From the NCBI GenBank assembly GCA_002261195.1, contig MVBO01000032.1, forward strand, positions 65,086 to 129,085: 64,000 bases of DNA, read 5' to 3'. The position numbers were made by a program, and so were the translations under genes. Source of the DNA: Bifiguratus adelaidae. Lineage: Eukaryota; Mucoromycota; Endogonomycetes; Endogonales. Below, piece by piece: positions 1-12,241 of the stretch; position 1 is the first letter of the stretch; every line of letters begins with the position of its first letter. The notes below the pieces were generated by a model. The model was not told the origin of the DNA. It saw only the letters and a program-made list of their open reading frames with translations, and ran no database searches.

Positions 1-3000
1 AAATCATGTTCATGCCCATGGCGTCGCCAGTGACAGTAGTGAAGCGAATGTAGACGAGTCGGCCAGCAAGTGTAACCTTCAGCTTGCGGAGACGCGCAAA
101 GCGAGATGTAGAGTTGAACGCTTCCGTGACGATAGAGGAACCTTCTTCCTCTACCCAGAGCTTGCATTCAGCAGCTCTGAGAATGCTGGGGAACTCGACG
201 CAAGGCCCACGCGTCATGCCGTCTTGAGTCAGCACCGTGGTGGCACCTCCGCCAGCGTTAATAGCCTTGCACCCTCTGGCAGCTGAAGCAACCAAGCAAC
301 CTTCCGTTGTTGCCATGGGAACATGAAGAGCCTCACCGTCGATCGTGAGGGGACCGACAACACCCACAGGGATGGGCATGTAGCCAATCACATTTTCACA
401 ACAGGCTCCCATCACCTTGTCGTAAGCGTAGTTTTCAACAGGTAATGCCGATGCTTCGAGTGTCTTGGTAAGACTCTGGCGAGAGATGAAGGCTCGCCGT
501 ATCCGAACTGCTCGTTCAAAATCTTGCAACACCTTCTCTAGGGCGTAAGCTGCAATCTTGTTCTGAGTAACAAGTGTGACAATTTCATCGTCAGAGAGCG
601 CGTGAGGTCCACCTAGTTCGGCTGATCGCAAAATCTGAACGCAGGTATCCACAGGTCGGGCGTTAGCACCAGAGTGAAGTGAGTTAATGTGATGATAAAT
701 GCTGTAAGATTTGGAAGGGCGGCGATGGGTGGGGGTGGAGTTGTGACTGATGACTTTGGCCGGCGCAACGACGGCAGAGGACTGTTCAGGAAGTGAAGGA
801 AGAACCGGTGTCGGTGGAGGGGCGGACACAGCAACAGGCATGGCAGCGGTGATCGGCGGGGCATCGCGGACGGCGTTTGCTTTGGCGACTTCTTCCTCGA
901 ATGCTTCGCTACCCTTGGCCACATTCAAAAGGTAGATGTTAAGCAAAAGACTTAGGGCAAGGCCGAACATGATCCATTTGGACATGACAGGGTCTTGCAC
1001 CAAGACACTACCAAACTGTGAGAGGGTGCCAAGTCCGCCATTCACAAATTCAGGCAATAGCTGAGTAAGAAAATCACCACGGGAAGTACTATCGACCGCG
1101 TGGAATTCGATAGGAGGAGATACCTCGACCAACAAAGGCAAATGCGATCGCGAAGAATGCTTGTGTTGATCCAAAAGCAAGGATAAAACGGGTGAAATTG
1201 TTGGGTCGCGGAAAGGCACGCGATTACCGGTATGTGGAGCGCGATTCACATATGCGCTGGAGTAATCAGGTCTGACGCCAAGAGCGGTGCAAAGATTGAA
1301 TATGTGCATAATGACAAATCCAATGATCTTGCATGCAATTAGTGGGCGCTCTCAAGATATCATAGGGGTAGACTTACCATCAAAAGCTTGACGCGAGCAA
1401 TGATAGGATTACTAGCCTCGGGTGAATCGCTGGTTGAAGTGGATCGGCGATCAAGAGAATCTAAAGTGATGTGACGGATCTTTTGTCGTTCCTCCAATAT
1501 CGTGTTTACACCATTGCTGTTCCCGACCTTAGGGGCTTCGACTTGCTCGTGACCATGAGGGTGAGCGCTCATCTCGCGGATGCGTCGCAACTCCAATTTC
1601 AGAGTCAAGACAGCAACGTAGAAGGTGAACAAAAGTACACAGTCGTAGATGAGCAAAAACATGGAAAGGAGGCAAAATTCCTTGAGACCAGCAACACCAG
1701 ACACGGCACCTGCGAGCAGGACGGCAATTTCGATGGCACAGTCGCGAATCATGGTGGGTCCGAGTGGTGAGATGGCCTTGACCAAATGACCTTGCACGCC
1801 GCTGAGGGAGGAGTGCGTTTGAGTAGCAGCATTGTCGTAATCCAAGACAGCCTTTGTCAAGCGGTACGATCTATCGAATCCGATAGTGATCACCAAAAAG
1901 GGAATCGCCTCACTCAACAAGACAGGATTAACGATACCGCCGAGAACGTGCACAGTAGAAGCGGAGAGGAGGAATGCAAAGAAGCCATTGGTGATGACAG
2001 CAGTAGCAAGGGTATAGCGTGAACCAATCGCACGCATGTTCGTGTAAAGGCTCACAAAAGTCGCAATCATCATGATATAACCCATCAGCACCACCACAAT
2101 GTCCACACTGTCGGCATTCTTGATCAGTTCAGTGATCTTGAGGACGATGTTGGTGAAGATCATAAACAGCCACGACAACGTGGATCTCTCAGCTGCCGAT
2201 TTGGAGGTAGGTTGGAGAGACACCAGACTTCGTGTTGACAAGCTGGCCACCTTCTCTTGCCATAGGCTCGCCAATTGTGTGCGATAGGGACCGTTCGCGT
2301 CGAAGGCATAAGAAAGAATGAGGGATGCGGCGGAATTTTGTGCGTTCTCATTATTTGTACCGTCCGTGGACGATACGTTCAATCGCAGATCCTTGAAGAG
2401 GTAAGAGGAAGAATCAATGTTGCGTGAAATAGTGGAATAGATATCCTTGTCGCGAAGAAGGCGCGTGAGATCGTTCTTCCAGTATTGCAAAGGAGATTGT
2501 TTGAAGCATGCTTCGTCTTCGGCCGTAAGCGTGTCATCATCGCCTTCCTTCTCGTTACCGTTCTTGATAGACTTGCGGTAGCATAGATCATCGTTCCAAA
2601 CATATTGGTGAACAGATCGCTTGCCAACACCTTCCACCAAGAGCTCATTCTCGACAAGTTCTTGAAATTCAAGCACGGAGGCCAAAACAGAGCGAGAAAG
2701 AACCCCATTGTCGCCGATGGGGTGCTCCATCCGCTTGGATTTGTTTGCTCCCAAGACAGCCGCAGCTGCAGCAGCACCAGCAGCACTACGTTTCGGAGGT
2801 CCAGAAATGACGATTTGAGCGAGCTTGAGCCGAACATTATTGGGATCCATGTATTTTCGTTCTTCATGGTGGTATACCGGCATGAACTCACTTTGACCCG
2901 GAGTAACTTTCACAAGTGCTGGCTGCAGTTTGCTGCGATCCGTGGTATCCATAAAGATATCTGAGTTTTGTGCAAGGTGAAAGAGGTAAAAGTAGCAAAA

Positions 3001-3177
3001 GGAAGCCACTACCAAGACCGCGACGATCGTCTCGATGGGGTACTTTGACGCACGGAAGGAAAGGTGATGAACCACACGCCGCGTCCATCCCTTCTGTTCC
3101 GACTTTGAAGAAAGTTGTGCAGTTGATGCATCACGTTCACTGGTGTCTACACCACCAGATGCTCCGTTGCTCGCCAT
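1..3177 (-). CDS. HMG1: HMG-CoA reductase (3' end outside window)
   Basis: Rate-limiting enzyme of the mevalonate/sterol pathway, reducing HMG-CoA to mevalonate with NADPH in the ER membrane. Two exons: 3177-1378 and 1327 to the window edge; the 50-nt intron has donor GTAAGTC and acceptor GCAAG and keeps frame. At least 1042 residues are present. There is a first membrane segment near residues 33-56. A sterol-sensing domain follows (about 355-540; hydrophobic run with VVVLMGYIMMIATFVSLYTN). The catalytic domain shows ENVIGYMPIPVGVVGPL (about 909), TTEGCLVASAARG with the catalytic Glu, and GDAMGMN at the edge. I chose ATG 3177; the open frame extends 20 codons further upstream without another ATG. 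The missing part is the C-terminal end with the catalytic His region. Function is certain from the motifs. Confidence 0.97.
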
Positions 3178-4664
3178 GACTAAGGTTGCTGGGAGTGATG
3201 GCGAGGTTGTGATTCGATAGTCAAGCAACAGCGACAAGTGTTGAAACTCGCGCTAAAAGTAATAGAGGACTGAGGCAGATAACCCGAGAGACAATGAAGG
3301 GAAAGGGTACACGACTAGAGAGACAAGCCCATGCAGGGGAGGGGAGTGTGAGAGTGAGAGGCGAGGTGGTGCAAAAATTCCCAACAAATCAAAGGTTTGG
3401 CGAATGTATGCCGTGTATCCTCAACAGGAATAAGAGAAAAGAAGCGCAAAGAAGAGAAATGCAGAGACAAGAAGAGGCAGAAGATAGACAACAGGAAGAG
3501 GTAAAAGGTCCCTTATCGGTGAGTAGCACAGACGTTGTGTGCCGGGTCTCCTCACCGCTAATGGTTGACCTATTTGGGATCCGCGCATCTGATTGGTTGA
3601 CTCATTTTAGTGACGTAAGATTTTGTTCGTTCGGCTTTAGCTTAGAATTTGGAATGTGGATAAAACAATGGCCATCTTTCGCTGCAAGGTCTTTTGATTT
3701 AGCGTGCTCTCTACTAGCGACACGATTATGCGCAGGGTCAAGTTTTAAGTCGCGCGTGGCCGAATGCAGAGAATGAGGGCTGGGGTATACAAAGGAGGGG
3801 AATAGTATAGTTATAGTTGTGATCTTTGGTGGGTTGGTGGGGGGGAAACGCGTGATCTGAGGGATTCGGGAGCGCGCAATTTATCAAGGGTGAATGGTGA
3901 ACGTGAGCCACCACGACATGTGGGGTCAACGCTCTCGCTGTGTTACAGAGATCGGACACGGATCGACCAAAGCGGGCAAAAGTCTGTGCTCTTGCGACGG
4001 GGGGTCAATAGGAATTTTCAAATGACGGTCGGTGACAAGTAGCTATTGTTCTTGATCATACACGTTGACACATCGTCCATGACCTGCACACCTGGACTTA
4101 CCCCGTCTGAGGTGCCTTGAATAACGCTGAGGTCATTTTACACATAAGCGCGTATACATAGCGCAACATGCCAGGGATATAATATTTCCCTTCTAGCCAA
4201 ATAATACCAACGATATTTTTGCTACGTCATTTCCACTAAGATCCTTTGCGTTAAAGCGTATCTAGGCGACCGCGCGGTGCCCCTGCTGATCTAAATTGAT
4301 GGATCGTGCGAACCAGACTCATATGAATTGAGATATGCGAAGGTCGACGGTACTTGCGTACGCTTTGCCGAATCGCGATGTTGTAGTTTAATGTCCTCTG
4401 TCGATGCCGAATCCTGTGCCTGTCTCCCCAGGCCAGCCTGCACCATACTCCTGACCCCAATACCATAACCTGGGAAATTGGCACGGGCATGACATGTCAT
4501 TGAATGACGTGAATGACGATTGTTTGTTCAATGGGCAAAGAGCATTTACCTTTCGCGTACGCTATGGAATCCATAGACCGGTAAGCAAGCTCTGTGCGCT
4601 CCAAGGCAATAAAGATGTGATTGAGCTCATCAAGGTATATGGCGGAATAGCCGCGTATGTACAA
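3178..4664. other. Intergenic, promoter side of HMG-CoA reductase
   Basis: Roughly 1.5 kb between the reductase start and the stop codon of the next minus-strand gene. It holds the reductase 5' region with the motif cluster above. Open frames here (for example 3294-3776 plus) are low-complexity, charged and without recognisable domains. I see no RNA gene. Confidence 0.6.
3591..3618. promoter_or_regulatory. CCAAT / TGACTCA / TGACGTAA cluster upstream of HMG-CoA reductase
   Basis: About 415 bp upstream of the HMG-CoA reductase ATG, three recognisable motifs lie within 28 bp: an inverted CCAAT box (GATTGG, 3591-3596), a bZIP/AP-1-type TGACTCA (3598-3604) and a CRE-like TGACGTAA (3611-3618). The clustering is seen in the sequence. 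That they bind CCAAT-binding and bZIP factors here is inference. Confidence 0.4.
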
Positions 4665-6875
4665 TTAGTCTACAACATTTAAATCCTCGGCAAATTGCTT
4701 CAAAAGACTCTGTATGTTTCGGTCCTGCAGTAAGGCCGAGAACGACTTGAACTCACGTTCTGGCAAGGCCAGACCGAAAAGTTTCCGCTTGTCCTCCGCC
4801 TGTTGGTTATTTGTATAGCGCGCCAAAAAGCTTTCGGAATCGCCGGGTTCGAAGCGATAGCCTTCAATGGGCGATGGAGCAGTGCCATCCAAGCGCCGGA
4901 AATATCTATAGTACATGAAAATGGCCGTCAGAACATCTTCCTTGGCCGATCGCACCCGAGTCTTGTCCATGCCCTCAATGTTGGTCACGAACCAATTGAC
5001 ATCGCAAGCCAATCGCAGAGCAATATTTGCAGAAGGCTCATTGAAGTGTTCAAGGACGTACGCGTGTGCGCTCAAGATGTTCTTTGCGGCAATGGTGCAG
5101 GTTTCGAGGGCGGTGCGAAGAAATTGAGCTGTAGTGGACCGGGGATCCTCAATGCTGCCAATGTCGCTGGGCAAAAAGCGAAAATGAAACGAGATCCACA
5201 AGCTCCAGAATATGATGATGGACTGTATTTCCTTGTGTGTTGCCGCTTGTTGAACCATGTCCTCCGTTGAGAATGACTGCAGAGGGAAAGCTGTGTACTT
5301 GATTTCATCGGGAAAACCGTGATACCAACCCAAGAGATCTCGCTCGACTTTCAATCCGAGATCGATGGATGCATATTGGGGGTCGTCCACGAAGAACGTC
5401 AACAATTCTTGCGTGAAGGCATCATTCGGGATCAACCACGTTTTGAGAAGGGTAATAACACAGATGGAGCAGCTAATGAGCCAGCGCGTGCGATCAGGTT
5501 CATCCTGAAGCACCTGGATGCAAGGTGTTTCCTGCATTTGGGCCCATAGATCCTCTCGTGACATGACTGGTTCAATCTTTCGCCGTATTTGCCACAGGTT
5601 GAACTCAAGAATTGTCCACATGCATCGTAACCATTCTTGCTTCTCGACCTCAAGTGTCGCACAGAGCGTGTCGCGGTCGGGAGAAAAGTACTTGGACTTT
5701 ACAGCGTAGCCGATACGCAAACCCAGAACTGCATGGCCCCTGGCCACCTCTACACGTTGCATACCGCGACAAAAGCGGAGGAGGATAACATTAACCTGGA
5801 GTGCTTCAAGTGAGATGTCGTCAAAACCTTCTGCCGCAAGCTCCCGAGCACAAGAAGCATAATACTCCCAGAGTCGACTTGATTCCATGTGTGAAAACGT
5901 TCGATCTCCAAACGTGTTTGGCTCATACCAATGCTCCAGCATAGCTAGCGCGCATATGGCCATAACAAGGCCGGATTGCATTGGATCCTTCAGATCCCGA
6001 TATCGTTTCCAAAATGTGGGTTCGTGAATGAGTGGAAGGTCGGTGCTGTTGAAAAATCGTCGGAGTAAATGCGTTACCCGTCGACCTGGTTCCAGTGTTT
6101 GCACGGCTTCGTGATCGACACCAGCTGGATGCTTGAGTCGATCCAGATTTCGTATTACGTCTCGGTAATGTTGATCGCTGAACACGCTTTTACCTTCCGA
6201 AAGGCGAAGTACAGCGCCGGTTGATTGCTTTGAAAATTGTGGATGATATGAATCGGAAAGGTGGGTATCTAGAATTTCAGGGCGAGTGTAGGCTTGCCAG
6301 CCATAGCGAGTGAATTGAGACATTTCTTCCAAGGATTGTAGATTTGTCAAGATGCTTAGGCCTTGCCGAGTCGGTGAAATGAACCACTGAAGAAGGCGAC
6401 CATCGGGTGATCGTATGATAATGGATCGGGGAGGTTCGTGATTCATGCCGAATCTCTGCTTTTTCATATAAGCTACTTGAGTGACGCGCTCATCGTCCTT
6501 GTCTTCTATCTCCGATACCATAGAAGATCGCGAAGACCAGCTATGTGACCCACGACTTGCCGACTCTCGCGTCGGTGACAGGCTTCTTGATAGGATCGAT
6601 ATGCCATCTTCTAGCTCGGACATGACCGCAGAAAGTTTCTCAAACTCCTCGTTGATAAGTCGTTGCATTTCGTCGTTGTCAATGCGCGTCAAGAGTGGAT
6701 TGACGACAACACATTCTGTGTCAGTGCGCTCACATCGTTCACATTTGCTGACGCCTGCTTCGAAACCTTCAGGCAGGATGCATTTCCGGCGAGCGCGTTT
6801 GCAATGCTCACAGGCTGGCATACGCTTTCCCAGCTTGATAGCAGAGACTTCTGCTCCCCCTCCTATACATTCCAT
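4665..6875 (-). CDS. Zn2Cys6 (Gal4-type) transcription factor
   Basis: Single-exon fungal transcription regulator, 736 residues from ATG 6875. A binuclear zinc cluster lies near residues 19-46 with spacing CX2CX6CX12CX2CX6C (starts ACEHCKRARRKC). It is followed by a Ser-rich linker and a fungal-specific regulatory domain covering most of the rest, with motifs such as HLLRRFFNSTDLPLIHEPTF and QEWLRCMWTILEFNLW. The frame stays open about 17 codons upstream of the chosen ATG, but only from a GTG, so ATG 6875 is used; a short upstream exon cannot be excluded. Its start lies only 56 bp from the stop codon of a decayed tandem copy (6932-9080), so its promoter must lie in that copy's 3' end. The regulated pathway is unknown. 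Confidence 0.88.
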   Translation of the reverse strand: MECIGGGAEVSAIKLGKRMPACEHCKRARRKCILPEGFEAGVSKCERCERTDTECVVVNPLLTRIDNDEMQRLINEEFEKLSAVMSELEDGISILSRSLSPTRESASRGSHSWSSRSSMVSEIEDKDDERVTQVAYMKKQRFGMNHEPPRSIIIRSPDGRLLQWFISPTRQGLSILTNLQSLEEMSQFTRYGWQAYTRPEILDTHLSDSYHPQFSKQSTGAVLRLSEGKSVFSDQHYRDVIRNLDRLKHPAGVDHEAVQTLEPGRRVTHLLRRFFNSTDLPLIHEPTFWKRYRDLKDPMQSGLVMAICALAMLEHWYEPNTFGDRTFSHMESSRLWEYYASCARELAAEGFDDISLEALQVNVILLRFCRGMQRVEVARGHAVLGLRIGYAVKSKYFSPDRDTLCATLEVEKQEWLRCMWTILEFNLWQIRRKIEPVMSREDLWAQMQETPCIQVLQDEPDRTRWLISCSICVITLLKTWLIPNDAFTQELLTFFVDDPQYASIDLGLKVERDLLGWYHGFPDEIKYTAFPLQSFSTEDMVQQAATHKEIQSIIIFWSLWISFHFRFLPSDIGSIEDPRSTTAQFLRTALETCTIAAKNILSAHAYVLEHFNEPSANIALRLACDVNWFVTNIEGMDKTRVRSAKEDVLTAIFMYYRYFRRLDGTAPSPIEGYRFEPGDSESFLARYTNNQQAEDKRKLFGLALPEREFKSFSALLQDRNIQSLLKQFAEDLNVVD

Positions 6876-6931
6876 CCCTCCCACGGCGATAGTAAGTGTC
6901 TCCTCAATGAAAAAGCCTTTATACACCTAGT

Positions 6932-9080
6932 CTACACAATTTGCAAGTCAGCAGCGAACTTTTGCAACAAATGCTGGATACTTTGATCCGAGAGTAATGC
7001 CGAGTATCGCTTATGCTCGCGTTTTGGCACGACTAGTCTGTGCAATTTTCCCGGCGGCGTTGTGTGCTCTGTTGGGAACATCATCCGATCGAGACTACTG
7101 TCCGCACACCAGATTGACGATATAAGTACTCATGGTACATGACTATCAACTTTAGGACGTTCATTTCGGCGGATCGAACTTGTGCTGGATCCATGCCTTC
7201 CATATTGGCAACCTCCCCGTTGACGTCACACGCCAATCGGAACGCAATGTTCTCATGACGGGTTAGATGAAATGCTCGAGAACGTGCATGTTTGCATTGA
7301 AGACGTTTTTGGCCGCAATCATGCCTGTACCGATATGGTAGACTTTGCAGCGTCGAGGCTGCTGGGCAAAAAGCGAAAATGGAACGTGATCCACCAGCAC
7401 CACAAATTGATGATGGACATAATCTTCTTCAGGGTGATTGCTTGTTGGACCATCTGCTGCAGTGAAATAGACTGCAGAGGCGAGCCCGTAAATCTCATCA
7501 TGTCTGGAAAACTAGGGTACCAATTGACGAGATCTTGTTCGATTTTGACGCAAACGTCAACGGAGCCAGGCTCTGACTTGTCAAGAAAGAAGTATCAATA
7601 GCTTCTTTTGTGAACCACATTGTCGGGCATTAACCACTTTTTGAGCAGGGTGAGGTGATCGCGGCAAATGTGATAGGCTACAAGCCGTCGTGTGTTCGAT
7701 CACTTCACCTTGCAATTCCTCGACACAAGATGTTTGTTGCATGGGTGCCCAAGCTCTTGTCGCGAATTGACCGATTCGAGGCTACGTCGTAAATCACCCA
7801 CATACTTCGTAACCATTCCTGCCTTTCAATCTCATGGTCGGCCAATGGTGGTATCGTCAATTCGCTGTCCTTCTTTGGAGTGATATATATGCCCCGCGCA
7901 GTGTATCCTGTGCGTAAACCGTGGCTCGCATGTGCAGCACCCAACTTGACGCGTAGCAAGCATCTTGCAAATCGAATGAGCAATGCAGGGAGTTTGCTGA
8001 ATCCTACCGAGATGTCATTGAACGTCTCCGCTGCAAGTTCTCGGGCGCTCGAAGCATAATAGTCCCAAAGCCGGCTTGCTTCGGTATGTGAGAAGATGTG
8101 CTCACCAAACGTGTCTGGCTCGGTCCACTACTCGAGCACTGGCAATCCGCATATGGCCATGACAATTTCGGATTGCATTGGATCGCTCATACGTCGATAT
8201 CGCTTCCAATAGGTCGGCTGGTGTACGATCGGTATGTCGGTGCTCTTGAAATATTTTCTGAGAAGAAAGGGTTTCCTTTACGCGGTTCATAAAATTGGAC
8301 AGCTTCAGCGTTGGCCGCTGTCGGATACGTTAGCTTGTCAATGTTTTGCATGAGCTCTTCATAATACTAATTTGAGAATTTGTTGTTGACTTCCATCAGA
8401 CGCAAGACACGACGTTGAGAAGTTGCAGGAAATTTTGGGATGCGGTGGAAGATAAGAACAAGAGGATTGAATGATTCCAGGATAGGTGTGGGCTTGCCAG
8501 ACAAGAAATGTGAATTGAGATAGCTCTTCGAGCGATTTTAAGTTGGTCAAGATGCTTAGACCTTACCGTGTTGGGGAGACGATCCATTGAAGCAAACGGC
8601 CGTCTGATGATTGTATGACGATGGATCTGGGTGGTTCTATGTCGGCACTAAGCGGTGTGATGTTCGGTGCGGGTAAGGTAGAAGTAGTCGTCGCTTTCGT
8701 CCTCTGTATCTGAAAATTGGAAGATCTGCGAGGACCAGCGCGGTGAAAAGTAGCTGCCAGAGTCGCGCAACAACGGTACCCTTCTCGGTGCACTTTTAAT
8801 GCTGACGATGTGTTCTCCAGTAATGCCATGGCCACGTGAAGCTTCTCAAACTCCATGTTAATAAGTTGCCTCATATCCTCATCATCCATGACTTAGAACC
8901 GGGTTGACTACAATACCATTCCAAGTCTGTTCGTCAACAGCGCTCGCTCTGATTAATACCTGGCTTTGCTCATTCAAGCATCACACATTTCCGTCGAGCT
9001 CGCTTGCATCGTTCACATGCTGGCATACGCTTTCCATACTCGAGCGCAATCTCTGCATCCTCTCCTTCCGTGGCCAAGTT
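6932..9080 (-). pseudogene. Decayed tandem copy of the Zn2Cys6 regulator
   Basis: Collinear but broken paralogue of the gene at 4665-6875, same strand. Matching blocks run in order. The zinc cluster is near 8985-9040 (KRMPACERCKRARRKC with a stop soon after). The linker is at 8563-8889 (MRQLINMEFEKL; EPPRSIVIQSSDGRLLQW). Next come 8359-8550 (TNLKSLEELSQFT), 7705-7983 (IERQEWLRSMW) and 7319-7501 (MVQQAITLKKIMSIIN; WITFHFRFLPS). The C-terminus ends at a TAG at 6932-6934 (YSALLSDQSIQHLLQKFAAD). The blocks sit in different frames separated by stops and frameshifts, so no full protein can be made. A head-to-tail duplication followed by decay is the simplest reading. Confidence 0.85.
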
Positions 9081-9229
9081 GCCCAGGGCAACCTCGACGT
9101 GCTATCTTTCAATTTCAGGAGACAATGGGAATGGCTTATGCTCTTTTGTAAGCTTGGCAAGCAATTATGTGGAGTTTGCACCGAGTTTAGTCTATGACAG
9201 CGGTGGCTAAAGAGCGACGTGCGTCTTGT

Positions 9230-11170
9230 TAAGGTGAACAGGTCGAGCCAATGTGTTGTTCGATGGAGGGCCACCAGGACACGAGCGCGCTGTGCTGGTT
9301 GCGCCGGGAGAGGTAAATGAACCACGGAATTTTAATCGAGTCCCGGTACATTACAGAGAGGCAAAAGTGGATGAATTCCATCTGTGAAGTGTACCAAAAC
9401 ATGTTGTTCAAATGCCTAGCAAGTCGAGGATATGTCCATGTCAATTTATAGCTTGCCAGGACTAATTCTCCCTTTTACATGTGACGCAAGGAGGATATTG
9501 AGGAGGATATTAAAGCACCATTGCCGTTTCTGGGCCCAACAAATCCATAACCAGGGTTGGGACAACGGAAGACCTTTTGCCAGCGATGATGCGGTTGACC
9601 GTGAGGCAGAAGGGGGATTGCTTCGCGGATACTCTTCCAATGTGAACGATGACGTCAGTCGGACAGAAGAATCCACCTGGGCATTGTTCACCACGCATTG
9701 CCGAAACGATAGACGGGCCAATGTTGCAAGGCCTTCCGAGATGTCTTGTGCAAAGTGGAAGGCTCTTGCCTTTCCTCAGCTTCGCCATTAAATGGAGGAT
9801 ACTACGTCGATGCCTTTCGTCTTTGCGCATTCTGTTTGCGATTAGGAACTTAGCTAAGATGATCGTTCGATATGCCCGAACAAGGAACGACGCAAATATG
9901 CGATGTGCTTATTGGATGGTGATTTTGACCTTGTCACGTCAGACTCCCATAATGTTTTCGTGGCTTGGTAGGTGCTTTGCGGCTGGTTTTGGCTTTCCAT
10001 CCCACTTTTTGGATTGTTCGCCTGTATGGATTTTTCGCTCGCTCGCTAACGGGGATTTTGTCTCAACATTTCATGTGTTGAGCACAATCTCGACGACTTT
10101 GACGAGACCTTATTTTGTTTGAGTGGATCGACGGAGACCACCGAGGATGTCATCACTCGCGACCAGCGCGGAAGCCATTGTCACGGCCGAGCCGTGCATG
10201 GTCAGGTATCTTGAAGGATATCAGGCACGACATCTACCCGAAAAGGTGCTGCCGCATTCCTCGCGTCATACGAAAGGATGATGCAACCTAGCTTTCTTCG
10301 GCTGTCAATTTGAAGGAGGACACCGCAACTTTCGCGCCAACATTTTTGTGGTCTCTCGTCCCATCTCGAGGTGTGCGAGAGTTGCTTCTCACATCACCGA
10401 GCCGACGGATCCCCAAGAATTGGCGGCAAGATCTTCTAGCTGGCACTCTCGTGATCTTGGCTTCAGAGCATATCCACAATTATGGCCTTTGCGATAGAAC
10501 TCTTGGGAGGCTTCGCGTTTTCCAAGCCTTTGCTGTATCATCGCCGCTTGCACGTGGGATGGGAGGCGTGTATACTCGTCCGACAAGTCAAACCATGCGA
10601 ATAATACCATGAATGAAAAATGCGAAAGGATAAGGATCGCATTTACTTCTTGATCTTCGATCTGGGAACATGTCACGCGGTGGAGGCTCGTGAATTTGAT
10701 GCAATTGAGCTTATAAATGACAGCTGGAAGACGCTTCTTGCATGTTGAAGGGTATGTGGACAAACCCAAGAATATTCCATTATAGATATAAGCGCAGGCG
10801 TTTGTTGCCGTGCAAGTTGATCAATTTGATGCCACAAAATGTCATTAAAATCGCTTTGCATGCTTGTATCGAGCCCATCACCACCTTAGCAGGGCGCGTT
10901 TTAACACCCAATCAACAAGTTGACTCGCAAGTGAACCTTATTACTGCTTTGCATGCCGATCATGATGACATCGCAGTCTTTTTTCCAGATCCATGCTTGA
11001 GCTTTTCGCCCCAAATCACCGATAGTGATTGATCATACCTGGCGACGAAGCTCTCGAGGTAAAGAAGTAGTCGTCTAGTATTCTCTTCCTCAATCGATCG
11101 CATCTTTGTTGCCGCGACTGGTCAACGGTTGTAATCGGTAAGGTCTACATTGGTCTATTCGAATATACCC
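9230..11170 (-). pseudogene. Eroded regulator-like relic (fungal_trans-type)
   Basis: Several minus-strand coding-looking scraps in shifting frames. At 11010-11110 a run includes MRSIEEENTRRLLLYLESF. At 10389-10769 there is FMVLFAWFDLSDEYTRLPSH. At 9510-9830 CTRHLGRPCNIGPSIVSAM resembles the R..LGRP.I segment of fungal transcription-factor domains, and at 9229-9444 there is LNNMFWYTSQMEFIHFCLSV. The order fits a fungal_trans-domain protein, but no zinc cluster is visible and the match is only by eye. It could be a third regulator copy or unrelated relics. Confidence 0.4.
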
Positions 11171-11448
11171 CATTCTATGGATAGTCGACTACCGCAGATG
11201 GCTTGTCGAGATACTCACCCTTCCGTCGCAGAGTCACTCAGTGGACTAAGGGCGAGAACTCGATGACGCACGAAGCTCAAGATCGGTCGATTGGAGAGTT
11301 TTGTTAGAAAGTATAGATGTAGTGATAGGGAATGACCCTGTCTATTGGGCCATGAGGGAACTTGATTTGACGCCATCCAGAGAATAACCCAACAAATCCC
11401 TTCCATTAATAGTGTGTTCCACATTTGGAAACTCAATCTCAACGCAAC

Positions 11449-12241
11449 ATGTTGAGAACGAACACATTGCGCACGTTGAAGGCAAGTGAGCATATGAATG
11501 CACCAGATGGCAAACCGACTTGACGCTGGTACTGACCCCATATTATCACTCAGACGGTTACACGCCCAGCAACAACACGACTGTTTCATTCAGCGCCGCG
11601 ACTCTGTCTTCAAGAAGGCCAGCAATTACCGGAGATCAACTTGTTTAACGGATCGCCCAAGGACGCTGTATCACCAAAAGATGCGTTGAGTAAAGGCAAG
11701 ATGGTCATTTTCGGCGTGCCAGGTGCTTTTACACCCGGTTGCTCCAAGGTAAGTTTGCTTCGCGCCATGAACGTAAAGCTCACGCGTTTTCGCTAGACAC
11801 ATGCCCCGGGATACATCAAGCATCTCGCCGACTTTAAGCGCAAAGGCGTCCAACGCGTCGCCTGCGTCTCCGTCAACGATGCCTTCGTCATGTCTGCTTG
11901 GAAAGACCAACTTTTACAAGGATCCAAGGCAGCTGATCCCGACCTCTTGTTCCTGGCTGATCCAACCGGTGACTTTGTACAGGCACTTGATGTTGCATTC
12001 GACGCCAGTGGAGCCTTGGGTGGATGGCGTTCTAAGCGATTCGCTGCAATACTCGAGGTAAGCGTTCTGATGACACTATGTTTCGTGATCTGAGGGCTTT
12101 GTAGGATGGGATTGTCAAGAAGGCTTATGTGGAGGTATGTATGCAATACAACTCATCATGTTCGTCGTCTCATGTATTTTGCAGCCTGATAACACTGGTT
12201 TGAGCGTTACTTTGGCGGAGAATGTCTTGTCTCATCTGTGA
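11449..12241 (+). CDS. Peroxiredoxin-5-type (AHP1 family), probably mitochondrial
   Basis: Thiol peroxidase reducing H2O2 and alkyl hydroperoxides. Five exons: 11449-11485, 11594-11748, 11797-12057, 12105-12134 and 12185-12241, all phases consistent, giving 179 residues. The family core is clear: LPEINLFNGSPKD, then FGVPGAFTPGCSK-TH-PGY with the peroxidatic Cys, and a C-terminal EPDNTGLSVTLAENVLSHL. Exon 1 encodes MLRTNTLRTLKA, a basic, hydroxylated start typical of a mitochondrial targeting peptide, so mitochondrial location is inferred. Exon 1 is the least certain part; its splice phase fits exactly. The gene ends about 680 bp before glycine dehydrogenase, on the same strand. Confidence 0.9.

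Noticed and set aside
3294..3776. 160-codon plus-strand open frame upstream of HMG-CoA reductase
   Set aside because: Charged low-complexity sequence, no domain, lies in the promoter region; chance frame is likelier.
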